Notes: generated from the letters alone by a model not told the origin. DNA of 64,000 nt from Alphaproteobacteria bacterium (GCA_028289285.1 JANQRF010000004.1:124001-188000); one strand, 5' to 3'; shown: positions 44,156 to 53,399, counted from the first letter of the stretch. Numbers and translations are program-made.

Positions 44156-44989
44156 ATGCTTTCCCGTCTATCTTGCTCTGCTGCCATTGTTGGTTTTTGT
44201 CTTGCCTTTGCGCCCGCCCTGGATGCGCAGGCCCAAAATTATAAAACTGCGCCGCATGTGCATGTGAAAACAGAAGACAAACCCGGCGACTGGGATGTGA
44301 CGGTTGGTGCGGGCGCGCTGTTTGCACCTGAATATGAAGGCAGCGATGAGTATGAAGTACGCGCGCTGCCCTTCGTGGATGTCGAATATAAAGACCGTGT
44401 GCGTTTTAATGTCGTTGACGGGCTCCAGGTCAGTGCCTTTAAAACGGATAATATTGATCTGGGCGTCGGCCTGTCTGCCGATTTCGGCCGTGATGATAGT
44501 GACGGGGACCGCTTAAACGGGATCGGTGATATTGATCCGGCCATCGAAGCGCATCTCTTTGCTAAGGTAAAACATGAACGCGTAGATGCCAGCATTACAA
44601 TTGCGCAGGACACAGGCCTGACCGATGACGGGCATGACGGCACAACGATTGATCTGCAGGCAGGCTATGCAATTCCTGTCTCGCAAAAACTTTTTGTCCG
44701 CCCATCGTTAAGTACGACCTGGGCAAGTGACCGATACATGGAAAGCTATTTCGGTATATCCAATGCGCAAGCGGCAAACTCACGCGCCGGGTTGCGCCAA
44801 TTCAGCACTGAATCCGGTTTTAAAGATATAACGGGCAATGTGCTTGGTGTTTACAGGCTGAATGAAAACTGGTCTGTTAACGGACTTGGCCGGGTCACCC
44901 AGTTACTTGGAGATGCCGCCGACAGCCCGATTGTCGAAGATGAAACCCAGCTCATGCTCGGCAGTTTTGTCACCTATACGTTTGATTAA
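44156..44989 (+). CDS. MipA/OmpV-family outer-membrane protein
   Basis: A 277-residue protein with an N-terminal signal peptide (cleavage after AQAQ, about residue 27). VTVGAGALFAPEYEGSDEYEVRALPFVDVEYKDR and the repeated alternating strands match the MipA/OmpV family, 12-stranded beta-barrels thought to scaffold murein-processing enzymes or serve as porins. The C-terminal residue pattern (MLGSFVTYTFD) is compatible with barrel closure. It is divergent from typA. Confidence 0.9.
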   Translation: MLSRLSCSAAIVGFCLAFAPALDAQAQNYKTAPHVHVKTEDKPGDWDVTVGAGALFAPEYEGSDEYEVRALPFVDVEYKDRVRFNVVDGLQVSAFKTDNIDLGVGLSADFGRDDSDGDRLNGIGDIDPAIEAHLFAKVKHERVDASITIAQDTGLTDDGHDGTTIDLQAGYAIPVSQKLFVRPSLSTTWASDRYMESYFGISNAQAANSRAGLRQFSTESGFKDITGNVLGVYRLNENWSVNGLGRVTQLLGDAADSPIVEDETQLMLGSFVTYTFD

Positions 44990-45010
44990 TCTGCCTGCTT
45001 CCCCTAGGTT
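44982..45010 (+). promoter_or_regulatory. Possible leaderless promoter before membrane protein gene
   Basis: TTGATT (44982-44987) and TAGGTT (45005-45010) are spaced by 17 bases; the ATG at 45016 begins five bases later, so transcription would start at the initiation codon. No Shine-Dalgarno is present. TTGATT overlaps the mipA stop region. Pattern match only. Confidence 0.4.
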
Positions 45011-45015
45011 GGGGC

Positions 45016-45633
45016 ATGGCTTATGACATTCCTCTTATTCTGGGTATCACCGCAACTGCGGTTGCTTTTGTTAGTTACGCGCCTTATCTGTGGCAAACCT
45101 TTCAGGGCAGCATCCGCCCGCATATTTTTTCCTGGTTTTTATGGGGTATTTTAACGCTTATCGGCTTTGCGGCGCAGGTTTACGGCGAAGGCGGCATGAG
45201 CGCGGCCACGTGGACCTTGGGAGCCTCCGGTCTTATATCATTTTTCATTGCCGGGCTTGCCCTTTATAAAGGCGGCAAGCGCGATATTTCAAAAAGCGAC
45301 TGGTATATTTTCTTTGCGGTTTTGTCTGCGATTCCGCTTTGGGTTATCACAGAAAGCCCGTTCTGGTCGGTCATATTAATTACCGTGATTGATGCGGCAG
45401 CGTTTGTTCCGACCTTTCGTAAAGGCTGGCAAAAACCGTTTGATGATGCGTTATATGTTTTTATCTTGAGTGCATTAAAATATGTGATCGCGCTTTTTGC
45501 ACTATCAAATTACACGGTTGTGACAGTTTTGTTCCCGGCGTCACTTGTGGTGACAAACGGCATAATGATCGGGATTTTATTGATCCGCCGCAAAATGGTT
45601 GCAATGCCGCGTGCCCCAGAGATGGGCGAGTAG
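45016..45633 (+). CDS. Integral membrane protein, PQ-loop-like
   Basis: A 205-residue protein with about six or seven hydrophobic helices. The segment SYAPYLWQTFQGSIRPHIFSWFLWGI (from residue 21) is reminiscent of PQ-loop/SWEET-type repeats, and a similar unit may recur at AAAFVPTFRKGWQKPF. Function unknown; a small-molecule carrier is possible. It overlaps the MATE gene convergently by 57 bases, a region in which both must encode protein. Confidence 0.65.
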   Translation: MAYDIPLILGITATAVAFVSYAPYLWQTFQGSIRPHIFSWFLWGILTLIGFAAQVYGEGGMSAATWTLGASGLISFFIAGLALYKGGKRDISKSDWYIFFAVLSAIPLWVITESPFWSVILITVIDAAAFVPTFRKGWQKPFDDALYVFILSALKYVIALFALSNYTVVTVLFPASLVVTNGIMIGILLIRRKMVAMPRAPEMGE

Positions 45634-46956
45634 GCCTGCAAGCACATTCACCCCGGCCATCGCAAAGAAGAGGCCGAGAATGCCGCCAAGCGTATAGCCA
45701 ATCCAGACGGCAGGGAGCATAAGAAGTAAAAGCTCTGTCACGATCATCACAAAAGAGATTTGTGGTTTGCCCATCGCGTTGAAAGCGCTGGCCCAGCCGC
45801 GCAGGAGATTTGAAAAGGCATAGGAAAACGGCACAATCATAAAAAACAGCGTGGCTGTTTCAATGACGACGGGATCATCGGAAAACAGGCCTGCAATGAA
45901 TTTTCCGGTGAGTAGTAAAAATCCTGCAATGGAAATTGACCAGAGCACGCTAAAGCGAATGGCGATATGCAGCGTTTCACGCACGCGCTCATAATTTTGC
46001 GCTCCGTAATTCTGACCGATAATCGGGCCCATCCCAACCGCGACACCCATGAGAATGACAAAGGCAAAAGCTTCCACGCGGCTGACAATGCCAAAGGCGG
46101 CAACGGCTTCGGCGCCGCTTGTGGCAAGAAGCGCGATAATCACCGCATTGACCAAAGGCTGGATCGCGTTGGTGAGGCCTGCGGGCAGCGCGATAAAAAG
46201 AAGGCGCTTTGAGGAATCCCAAAACAGATCAAGGCGGAGCTTGCTGTACGGGCAAATCAGTTTTTTCTTCGCATAGATAATATAAAGTCCAGCCATCGCC
46301 GCAATGGCATTGGCCAGAACGGTGGCGATCGCGGCGCCTTCCAGTTCAAGGCGTGGAAAGCCCAACAGGCCAAAAATGAGAATTGGATCGAGGATCACAT
46401 TCACAACGGCGACAATCGTCATGATAATGGCCGGCGTGACGGCATCGCCCGTGGCGCGGATGGCCGCATTTCCAACAAGCGGCATGGTAATCGCCACCGC
46501 GCCTGCAAACCAGATCGACATATACTGGGTGATGAGCGGGATCATATCTTCCGGCGCGCCCATGACCTGAAAGAACGGCACCATCGTAATATAGCCGATG
46601 ATGGACAGGATAATACCGATCATAAAAACAAGCAGCAGGCCGTGCGTGGCCACGCGGCGCACGAGGTCCTGATCGCCTGCGCCAATGAGCCGGGAGACAA
46701 CAGAAGACATCGCAATCCCAAAGCCCATAATCACGGAGAAAATCGCAAAAGTGATCGGGAAGGTGAAAGTAAGCGCTGCCAATGCTTGTGTGCCCAGCAT
46801 TGCCACATAAAACGTATCCACGAGCTGGAAAGAGATAATCATCAAAATGCCCCAGGTCATGGGGCCGGCCAGGCGGATAAGATGCCCGCCCAAAGGGCCT
46901 TCGGTGAGTTTTCCTTTATTGGCGTGGGGAAGGGCGGTGTCGGATCTATCGGTCAC
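45577..46956 (-). CDS. MATE-family efflux transporter
   Basis: A 459-residue integral membrane protein with 12 helices in two halves. SFQLVDTFYVAMLGTQALAALTF, MGFGIAMSSVVSRLIGAGD and GMGPIIGQNYGAQNYERV match the MATE family (NorM/DinF-like). It likely exports cationic drugs or metabolites using Na+ or H+. The start follows within 75 bases of the divergent rsmC-like gene. The C-terminal 19 codons overlap the convergent membrane protein. Confidence 0.93.
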   Translation of the reverse strand: MTDRSDTALPHANKGKLTEGPLGGHLIRLAGPMTWGILMIISFQLVDTFYVAMLGTQALAALTFTFPITFAIFSVIMGFGIAMSSVVSRLIGAGDQDLVRRVATHGLLLVFMIGIILSIIGYITMVPFFQVMGAPEDMIPLITQYMSIWFAGAVAITMPLVGNAAIRATGDAVTPAIIMTIVAVVNVILDPILIFGLLGFPRLELEGAAIATVLANAIAAMAGLYIIYAKKKLICPYSKLRLDLFWDSSKRLLFIALPAGLTNAIQPLVNAVIIALLATSGAEAVAAFGIVSRVEAFAFVILMGVAVGMGPIIGQNYGAQNYERVRETLHIAIRFSVLWSISIAGFLLLTGKFIAGLFSDDPVVIETATLFFMIVPFSYAFSNLLRGWASAFNAMGKPQISFVMIVTELLLLMLPAVWIGYTLGGILGLFFAMAGVNVLAGLLAHLWGTRHCNHFAADQ

Positions 46957-47027
46957 GAGTTGTTATCCCGTGCTTTGCAGGCAAATTCAACCTTCAATTT
47001 TGACGCTGCGCGCGTTATGCATAGTCT

Positions 47028-48026
47028 ATGACAGATCAGGCCCTTAAGACCCTTTTCCTGCCCTTTGAAACCGGCGCCCTGACGGCGAAGGATCGCGCCG
47101 TCTTTTTTGGCGCGCAAGATCATCCGGCGCTAAAAGCATTTCAGGGTGTGGATGCCATCCAGCACTGGGCCGGGCCTGCGGACATCTTGAAGGCCAAAGG
47201 CTATGAAGTTTATACAGACCTTCCGGCCGGGCAGGTTTATGGGATGGTGTTATGCCTTCCCCCTAAACAAAAAGAGGCCGCGAAAGGTATGCTTGGCCGC
47301 GCCGCGTTGGCGCTGGAAGAAGATGGTGTGTTGGTGGCCGCCGCGGCGAATGATGCAGGCGGTAATCGTTTGGAGAAATGGTTTAAAGAGCTTGGGTTTG
47401 ATCCGCACAGCCTGTCAAAGAATAAAGCGCGTGTGGTCTGGGCGTCCGGTTATTTTAATAAGGAGAAAGCTCAAAGCTGGAGTGATGGTGCCGCGCCGCG
47501 TAACATAGAGCTGGATGGACAAACTTGGTGGACGCGCCCAGGCATTTTCGGCTGGGATAAAATCGATACTGGTTCAGAATTATTAACTCACTATATTCCG
47601 GATGATCTGAAAGGTGATGTTGCCGATTTCGGCTGCGGATATGGGTATCTGAGCCGGTTTATTCTTGAAATATGTCCGAATATAAAATCTCTCACTGCCA
47701 TTGATGCGGATGCACATGCATTAGAGATGTGCCGTAAAAATGTGCCGCAGGCAAAATGTGTGCATATAGATTTAACCTCTGAAAACCAGTTGCAGACATT
47801 TGATGTGATCATCATGAACCCGCCTTTTCATGACAGGAAAAAAGCAGAAAGTGATTTAGGCCTGTTTTTTATTGAAACGGCGCATGCGCATCTGAAACCG
47901 AAAGGTGCTCTCTATATGGTGGCGAATGCGCATTTGCCCTATGAAAAAACGCTTCAGGGCATGTTTGCCAGCGTTGAAAAACTGAATGAATCCAAAGGCT
48001 TTAAAACTTTCAAAGCAATGAAATAA
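47028..48026 (+). CDS. rsmC: RsmC-like rRNA (guanine-N2) methyltransferase
   Basis: A 332-residue duplicated Rossmann-fold methyltransferase. The C-terminal catalytic domain has DFGCGYGYLSRFILE (SAM motif I) and MNPPFHDRKK (the NPPF catalytic motif of m2G methyltransferases); the N-terminal domain is a degenerate relative, as in RsmC/RlmG. It probably modifies a guanine in 16S rRNA (G1207 equivalent). No Shine-Dalgarno is obvious before the start. Confidence 0.85.
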   Translation: MTDQALKTLFLPFETGALTAKDRAVFFGAQDHPALKAFQGVDAIQHWAGPADILKAKGYEVYTDLPAGQVYGMVLCLPPKQKEAAKGMLGRAALALEEDGVLVAAAANDAGGNRLEKWFKELGFDPHSLSKNKARVVWASGYFNKEKAQSWSDGAAPRNIELDGQTWWTRPGIFGWDKIDTGSELLTHYIPDDLKGDVADFGCGYGYLSRFILEICPNIKSLTAIDADAHALEMCRKNVPQAKCVHIDLTSENQLQTFDVIIMNPPFHDRKKAESDLGLFFIETAHAHLKPKGALYMVANAHLPYEKTLQGMFASVEKLNESKGFKTFKAMK

Positions 48027-48072
48027 TTTCGCCATATTTCAGGCGCACAACATCATCATGGAGGATACGCCC

Positions 48073-48801
48073 ATGAAATCTGCAGAAGGTCCGTTTCTGG
48101 TTTTATCTTTATTATTGCTCGCACTTGGGATCGGCTTTGCCGGTATGCAGGTCAATGAGGGCTTACGCGATTTTAAAAGCTATGATCAATATGTCACTGT
48201 GAAAGGCCTTGCAACGCGCGATGTGAAATCCAATCTTGCCGTCTGGTCGCTTGCCTATACGGAGACAGGGAATAACCTGCCTGAACTGCAGGCCGTGATG
48301 GAAAATAAAGGCCGTCAGGTTGAAAATTTTCTGAAAAGATACGATGTCAGTGACGGTGAGATCACGAAAGCGCAATTTAATGTGCAGGATTTACTGGCGC
48401 AGTCTTACCGTCAAAATAATGCCAATCAAAGCCGCTATATCCTGACCCAGACCTATATGGTGCGCACGGAGAATGTCGATGCACTAAGCAAGGCCGCGCA
48501 GGATATTGGGGATCTGATCAAGCAGGGCGTTGTTCTCTCTCAAGGTGGGCAGGGTCCAACTTACCTGTTCACGAAGCTCAATGATGTGAAACCGGACATG
48601 ATTGCTGAAGCAACCAAAAACGCCCGCGAAGCAGCGGACCAGTTTGCGGCAGATTCAGGCGCCGAAGTCGGCGGCATCCGCCGGGCTTATCAGGGTGTGT
48701 TTCAGATCCTGCCGCGTGATAATAGTTATGCTGTGCCTGCCGCGCAGCAGATCAATAAAACCGTGCGCGTGGTCTCTACACTTGATTTTTACCTGGAATA
48801 A
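48073..48801 (+). CDS. SIMPL-domain (DUF541) periplasmic protein
   Basis: A 242-residue protein. The ATG at 48073 follows GGAGG (48060-48064) at suitable spacing; an in-frame ATG at 48058 precedes this site. It has an N-terminal signal anchor (FLVLSLLLLALGIGFAGMQV) and a SIMPL domain: VKGLATRDVKSNLAVWSLAYT, GRQVENFLKRYDVSDGEI and AREAADQFAADSGAEVGGIRRAYQGVF. Function of the family is poorly defined; it is associated with envelope stress and oligomeric ring formation. It is convergent with the AAA+ gene. Confidence 0.85.
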   Translation: MKSAEGPFLVLSLLLLALGIGFAGMQVNEGLRDFKSYDQYVTVKGLATRDVKSNLAVWSLAYTETGNNLPELQAVMENKGRQVENFLKRYDVSDGEITKAQFNVQDLLAQSYRQNNANQSRYILTQTYMVRTENVDALSKAAQDIGDLIKQGVVLSQGGQGPTYLFTKLNDVKPDMIAEATKNAREAADQFAADSGAEVGGIRRAYQGVFQILPRDNSYAVPAAQQINKTVRVVSTLDFYLE

Positions 48802-49878
48802 TTATTCCGCAGCGTCTTTGGGTTCTTCTTTGATAATTGTTTTGCCGATTGCGCCTTGGAAGCCTTTTGCGCCTGCCTGTTCTTCCTGTGATTTACCGTA
48901 GCTGTTCACAGCTTTTTCATCGGAAAAATCTTTCATACCGACATCAATTTTTGCGGCCTTGGACGGATCATAAACTTCATGCTGCAAGCCTGCATCAGAT
49001 AAGGCGCCCGGGTGCAGCCCTGTTTCTTTGGCAACCATCATGTGGATCGCATCCATAGAGAGCGTGCGGTCTTCACCGCGGAACATATTATGCCAGGCGC
49101 ATGCCGCATCCATGGTGATGATCGATTTATCGGGCTGGGTCCGTTTACGCATATGTTCTTCGGTCATCTTGACGACTTCGCGCAAATGCTCGTCTGTAAT
49201 TTCAAGTTTGTGATGGCGTTCATAGTTGGGTTTAATGCCCTGCAGGATTTTAAAAGTCTCTTCGGCATTTGGCATTTTCAAATGCACTTTTTGAAACCGC
49301 CGGTCGAGCGCCATATCGGTTTGAACATAAAGGCGATATTCTTCGGATGTCGTCGCGCCGAGAATGTGTAAATCCCCAACCGTCATATAAGGCTTCATCA
49401 CCTCCGATAAGCCCGCATAGGCCGAGCCCGTCACGGTCGGCATGATAGTGTGAATTTCATCAATGAACATGATATAGCGCGGAAATTCCGGGTGGTGATA
49501 GCGCTCGGCCAGGCCGCGGCAGATCGGAATAAAACGGCCCTGAAATTCGGCCGGGGACGATGTTCCGGCAGACAGCGCCGGCATATCAATTTCAATCACT
49601 TGTGCATCTTTAAGATATGGCGGGACACGTCCGGCCACGACAGCCTGCGCAACGCCAACAACAAGCGCAGTTTTACCGACCCCGGCAGGGGCGAGCATAC
49701 AGGCATTTTTCCGGTTCCGCTGGAGCAGTATCAACAGGACGTTATCAATTTCCTCATCGCGCCCGACAATCGGGTCGAACCGGCCTTCGCGCGCCAGGGT
49801 CGTATAGTTCCGGCAATAGCGGTGCAAGAGCTCATCAAGCTCATCCTGCGGGACGGTGAAATTGTATTTTTTAGCCAT
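48802..49878 (-). CDS. Stand-alone ClpA/ClpB D1-like AAA+ ATPase
   Basis: A 358-residue protein consisting of one AAA+ module. It lacks the Clp N domain and the second ATPase domain. LAREGRFDPIVGRDEEIDNVL opens the module as in ClpA/B D1; Walker A is APAGVGKTAL (63-72, with Ala in place of the first Gly), Walker B FIDEIHTIM, sensor LGATTSEEYRLY, and an arginine finger in ALDRRFQKV. The C-terminal about 60 residues are charged and unstructured-looking. With no ClpP loop visible it is unlikely to feed a protease; a remodelling role is inferred. Confidence 0.85.
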   Translation of the reverse strand: MAKKYNFTVPQDELDELLHRYCRNYTTLAREGRFDPIVGRDEEIDNVLLILLQRNRKNACMLAPAGVGKTALVVGVAQAVVAGRVPPYLKDAQVIEIDMPALSAGTSSPAEFQGRFIPICRGLAERYHHPEFPRYIMFIDEIHTIMPTVTGSAYAGLSEVMKPYMTVGDLHILGATTSEEYRLYVQTDMALDRRFQKVHLKMPNAEETFKILQGIKPNYERHHKLEITDEHLREVVKMTEEHMRKRTQPDKSIITMDAACAWHNMFRGEDRTLSMDAIHMMVAKETGLHPGALSDAGLQHEVYDPSKAAKIDVGMKDFSDEKAVNSYGKSQEEQAGAKGFQGAIGKTIIKEEPKDAAE

Positions 49879-49956
49879 GTGCGCCTTGTAAAAAAGATTA
49901 ATATTTCAACCTTTTATAGTGTACCTGAAATGGTTAATAAATGCGAAACAGAATTA

Positions 49957-49962
49957 TTGACA
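49957..49962 (+). promoter_or_regulatory. Consensus -35 hexamer TTGACA before small gene
   Basis: A perfect TTGACA lies in an AT-rich 160-base gap, about 80 bases before the start at 50042. The matching -10 (TTAGTT, 17 bases on) is poor. Promoter identity is therefore tentative. Confidence 0.25.
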
Positions 49963-50041
49963 TAATAAAAAAGAATGTGTTAGTTTTTTTTGACTTAAAG
50001 CATTTTGTTAAATGTAAGAAACGTGATTAAGGAGTGTGCTT

Positions 50042-50410
50042 ATGCCCCAACTTATAAAAGATGTTCCTTTGAAAGCTAATTCTGACATAAAGCTCTCGGT
50101 CGGATTTGGGGAGATAGCAGATTCAAATTATGATGTTGTCATGATTACACTTTCTACTCCTAAAAACTTTAGAGAAGCTGGCCAAGAAGAAATATATTCT
50201 GCAGTTCTTTTTGCCCGAACTAAAATAGAAAACTTAAGACCTCCGGGAACGAACTCTGTAAGTGATCCTGAATGTGCCGATCCGCAAAAAATGCGCTTTG
50301 GATTGCATTTTAGGTCAGCACACGATTTCTGGAATAGACTGCAAGAATCAGGGATTTCTGAAATTTCACCAGATAACAAAGCAAAAGCGTATAAAGCTCT
50401 AGGCTTGTAA
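50042..50410 (+). CDS. Unrecognised protein, 122 residues
   Basis: Not recognised. The ATG at 50042 follows GGAG (50031-50034). The protein (PLKANSDIKLSVGFGE, SDPECADPQKMRFGL) has no signal peptide, helix or known motif. Codon and base use is more AT-rich than the flanking clp-like and ser genes, suggesting a later arrival. It overlaps serB convergently by 12 bases. Confidence 0.6.
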   Translation: MPQLIKDVPLKANSDIKLSVGFGEIADSNYDVVMITLSTPKNFREAGQEEIYSAVLFARTKIENLRPPGTNSVSDPECADPQKMRFGLHFRSAHDFWNRLQESGISEISPDNKAKAYKALGL

Positions 50411-51292
50411 AAACTCTGCTTTTTCAAAACCCTGCGCATAGAGTAGCGCAGAAAGATCACTGTAGAACAAACAATTATTCATACTGTCCCTTAAAACGGG
50501 GCGGGGGCGGTAGGCGACGCCAAGGCCTGCAGCCTGCAACATCGGCAGATCGTTGGCACCATCACCGATCGCTATCGTGTCCCTTAAATCAATGCCCTGT
50601 TTCTGGGTATAGCTGTGCAGGAACTCCAGCTTGGCATCCTTGCCCAGGATCGGTTCATGTACGCGTCCGGTGAGTTTGTCATTGGCAATGCTGAGAATAT
50701 TGCCGTGATTGTGATGAAAGCCTGCGCGGGCGGCGATTTTCTCGGTGAAAAAGGTAAAGCCGCCGGAGACAAGGACGCAGGTGGCCCCGTTCGAAGCCAT
50801 GGTTTTAACAAATGCCTCCGCGCCCGGGGAAATTTGGGTGGCGGCATAGGTTTCTTCCAGCGTTTCGGCTGGCAGCCCTTCAAGCAGGGCCACCCGCTCT
50901 TTCAGCGCGCTTTCAAAATCAAGCTCCCCATTCATGGCACGGGCGGTAATGCCGGCGACTTTTTCGCCAACACCTGCATGGACGGCGAGCTCATCCAGTG
51001 TCTCTGTTGTGACAATGGTCGAATCCATATCGGCCAAGAGCAGTTTTTTACGCCTGTGCGCCGTACGCGTACAGAGAATATCAATTTTATCTGCAGCCAG
51101 CGCATCCCAGAGCATCTCCATCTGGTCATGGCGCAAACAGTCAGAAACCGGCAGATCGGCTGCTTTATGCTCCGCCAGCCAGACCGGATCACCGATGGTG
51201 AGACCTTGCGAATCCAGATAGCGCTGAACCCCGGCAAAATGGCCGGGCGTCAGGGGCTTGTCTGAAGACATCAGCGTAAGGACAAAATCCAT
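50399..51292 (-). CDS. serB: Phosphoserine phosphatase
   Basis: A 297-residue HAD-family phosphatase. LLADMDSTIVTTETLDELA (from about residue 106) is the DxDST nucleophile motif; LVSGGFTFFTEKIAARAGF holds the Ser and K/GG region, and IAIGDGANDLPMLQAAGLGVAY the second acidic motif. It performs the final step of serine synthesis. The N-terminal about 90 residues form an ACT-like regulatory portion. It is directly followed upstream by pdxJ, abutting it. Confidence 0.95.
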   Translation of the reverse strand: MDFVLTLMSSDKPLTPGHFAGVQRYLDSQGLTIGDPVWLAEHKAADLPVSDCLRHDQMEMLWDALAADKIDILCTRTAHRRKKLLLADMDSTIVTTETLDELAVHAGVGEKVAGITARAMNGELDFESALKERVALLEGLPAETLEETYAATQISPGAEAFVKTMASNGATCVLVSGGFTFFTEKIAARAGFHHNHGNILSIANDKLTGRVHEPILGKDAKLEFLHSYTQKQGIDLRDTIAIGDGANDLPMLQAAGLGVAYRPRPVLRDSMNNCLFYSDLSALLYAQGFEKAEFLQA

Positions 51293-52045
51293 TTAGGCGG
51301 CTTTCCCGTTCTCGGCTTCTTTCAATCCGTATTCTATCGCACTTAAGTAAGCTGCAACAGCCCCCGCCCAGCCGTAAATCAGGGCATCGGAGGTGATGGC
51401 ATGGCCAATCGAGACTTCCGCTGTGTCCGGGATGGCGGCAATAAACCGCCCGAGATTATCAAGGTTCAGATCATGTCCGGCATTGATCTCCAACCCGGCT
51501 TCCAGAACGGACTCCGCCGTCTGTACGTATGCTTTTAAAGGTATATCATCAAACGCGTACGGGCCTGTGTAGAGCTCAACCCGGTCTGCGCCGACCTGCG
51601 CTGCCAGTTTTGGCAAAGCTGGGTCCGGGTCCAAAAACAAGGATACCCGCCGCCCGGCATTTTTGAGCTTTTCAATGGCTTCTGTCAGCATAACTTCATG
51701 CCGGGCAATATCCCAACCATGATCGGAAGTGCGCTGGCCCGGATCATCGGGCACCAGCGTGACCTGATCGCAGTCATTTTCAAGGACAAGCGCCAGGAAA
51801 TCATCGGACGGATAGCCTTCAATATTAAATTCAATCTCTTCTTTGCCATAGGTTTTAAGAAAGGCGGCCAAATCGCGTACATCCTGCCGGCGGATATGGC
51901 GTTCATCGGGGCGCGGATGCACGGTAATGCCATGCGCGCCTGCATTCAAAACAATGCGCGCAGACTCCGTCACGGACGGATAGCCGATATCGCGCTGGTT
52001 ACGCAGCAGGGCAACTTTATTCAGATTGACCGATAACTTTGTCAT
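51293..52045 (-). CDS. pdxJ: Pyridoxine 5'-phosphate synthase
   Basis: A 250-residue TIM-barrel enzyme. The start at 52045 (MTKLSVNLNKVALLRNQR) matches family length; ten in-frame codons upstream are not conserved. GITVHPRPDERHIRRQDV, FNIEGYP, VTLVPDDPGQRTSDHGWD and GHDLNLDNL are PdxJ signatures. It builds vitamin B6 from 1-deoxyxylulose-5-phosphate and an aminoacetone phosphate derived from the serine branch, so its place beside serB, serC and serA is functionally sensible. Confidence 0.96.
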   Translation of the reverse strand: MTKLSVNLNKVALLRNQRDIGYPSVTESARIVLNAGAHGITVHPRPDERHIRRQDVRDLAAFLKTYGKEEIEFNIEGYPSDDFLALVLENDCDQVTLVPDDPGQRTSDHGWDIARHEVMLTEAIEKLKNAGRRVSLFLDPDPALPKLAAQVGADRVELYTGPYAFDDIPLKAYVQTAESVLEAGLEINAGHDLNLDNLGRFIAAIPDTAEVSIGHAITSDALIYGWAGAVAAYLSAIEYGLKEAENGKAA

Positions 52046-52132
52046 GGCTTCATAGTTGTATAAAGCGCTGGACACTTTGACCAGAATTTTTTAAGCCTTG
52101 AGCGAATATCTTTCTTATGTATGAGGGTCTTT

Positions 52133-53302
52133 ATGAATAAACCATCCACCAAACCGAATAATCCGTGTTTTTCGTCCGGTCCGTGCGCCAAGCGCCCGGG
52201 ATGGAACGCTGCTGCATTAGAAAGTGCCTGGCTTGGGCGTTCTCACCGGGCAGGCGGTGGAAAAGCCAAGCTGAAAGACGTCATTGACCGGCATGTTGAA
52301 TTACTTGGTATTCCGCAAGGATATCGCTGCGCGATTGTGCCTGCTTCCGATACCGGCGCGGTCGAGATGGCAATGTGGAATCTCCTCGGTGCGCGCGGGG
52401 TGGATATGCTTGGCTGGGAGAGCTTCGGCCTTGACTGGTGTAAAGATGTCGAAAGCCAACTAAAACTGGAAGATGTGCGGATCATCAAAGCACCTTACGG
52501 CCAGTTGCCGGATCTCTCCGAAGTTGATACAGACCGCGATGTTGTCTTTACCTGGAACGGCACGACGTCGGGCGTACGCGTGCCGAACGCGGACTGGATT
52601 AAAGATGACAGGCAGGGCCTGACAATCTGCGATGCGACTTCCGCTGTCTTTGCCTATGATTTGCCGTGGGAGAAACTGGATGTCGTGACCTGGAGCTGGC
52701 AAAAAGTTTTGGGGTCAGAAGCCGCGCACGGGATGCTCGTACTTTCCCCGCGCGCTGTTGAAAGACTGGAAACATTTACGCCGGATCGCGCCTTGCCGAA
52801 AATTTTCCGCCTGACAAAAGGCGGCAAACTGATTGAAGGGGCGTTCCAGGGGGCAACACTCAACACACCTTCCATGCTGGCAACGGAAGATTGCATTGAT
52901 GCCTTAAAATGGGTGGAATCGATTGGGGGCCTCAAAGAAACGATTGCCCGCAGTGAGCGCAGCTATCAGGCGATTAAAAACTGGGTCGACAAAACAGACT
53001 GGATTGATTTTCTGGCCGAAGACCCGGCAACGCATTCCTTTACATCGATTTGCTTAAAAATCGTTGACGCAGATTTTGCAGCCAAAAGCGAAGAAGACCA
53101 AAGCGCGTTTGTGAAATCCATGGTCAAGATGATTGAAGCCGAGGGCGCAGGCTATGACATTAACGGCTACCGCGCCGCGCCGCCGGGTCTTCGTATCTGG
53201 GGCGGGGCAACGGTTGAGCCTTCTAATGTCGAATTACTTTTACCATGGCTGGACTGGGCCTATGAAGCTGCTAAAGACGCTGAAACACAACAAGCGGCTT
53301 AA
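52133..53302 (+). CDS. serC: Phosphoserine aminotransferase (alphaproteobacterial type)
   Basis: A 389-residue PLP enzyme. [14 protein letters not shown] and [20 protein letters not shown] are hallmarks of the alphaproteobacterial SerC form. [18 protein letters not shown] holds the PLP lysine. The ATG at 52133 follows GAGGG (52124-52128); an ATG at 52121 is possible. It forms 3-phosphoserine from 3-phosphohydroxypyruvate and also serves vitamin B6 synthesis. Its end overlaps a small membrane-protein frame. Confidence 0.95.
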   Translation: MNKPSTKPNNPCFSSGPCAKRPGWNAAALESAWLGRSHRAGGGKAKLKDVIDRHVELLGIPQGYRCAIVPASDTGAVEMAMWNLLGARGVDMLGWESFGLDWCKDVESQLKLEDVRIIKAPYGQLPDLSEVDTDRDVVFTWNGTTSGVRVPNADWIKDDRQGLTICDATSAVFAYDLPWEKLDVVTWSWQKVLGSEAAHGMLVLSPRAVERLETFTPDRALPKIFRLTKGGKLIEGAFQGATLNTPSMLATEDCIDALKWVESIGGLKETIARSERSYQAIKNWVDKTDWIDFLAEDPATHSFTSICLKIVDADFAAKSEEDQSAFVKSMVKMIEAEGAGYDINGYRAAPPGLRIWGGATVEPSNVELLLPWLDWAYEAAKDAETQQAA

Positions 53303-53399
53303 TCTCAAACATGCCGGAATTGGCGTGATTTTGTTCTTTGCGATTAAGGGCACGATCGTCACCCTGCTTGCACTGGGTGCGATCTGGATTGCGTTTTAG
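53262..53399 (+). CDS. Small single-helix membrane protein, 45 residues
   Basis: A short frame starting with ATG at 53262, within the last 41 bases of serC but in another frame. It encodes a basic N terminus ([19 protein letters not shown]) and one strong hydrophobic helix ([24 protein letters not shown]). Basic-then-hydrophobic composition argues that it is real; alphaproteobacterial genomes have similar tiny proteins next to serC as far as I recall. The ribosome site is weak. It ends four bases into the convergent DNA methylase gene. Confidence 0.5.
   Translation: MKLLKTLKHNKRLNLKHAGIGVILFFAIKGTIVTLLALGAIWIAF

Noticed and set aside
52046-52132. serC leader-type attenuator
   Set aside because: No terminator hairpin with a T-run is visible in the 87 bases before serC.
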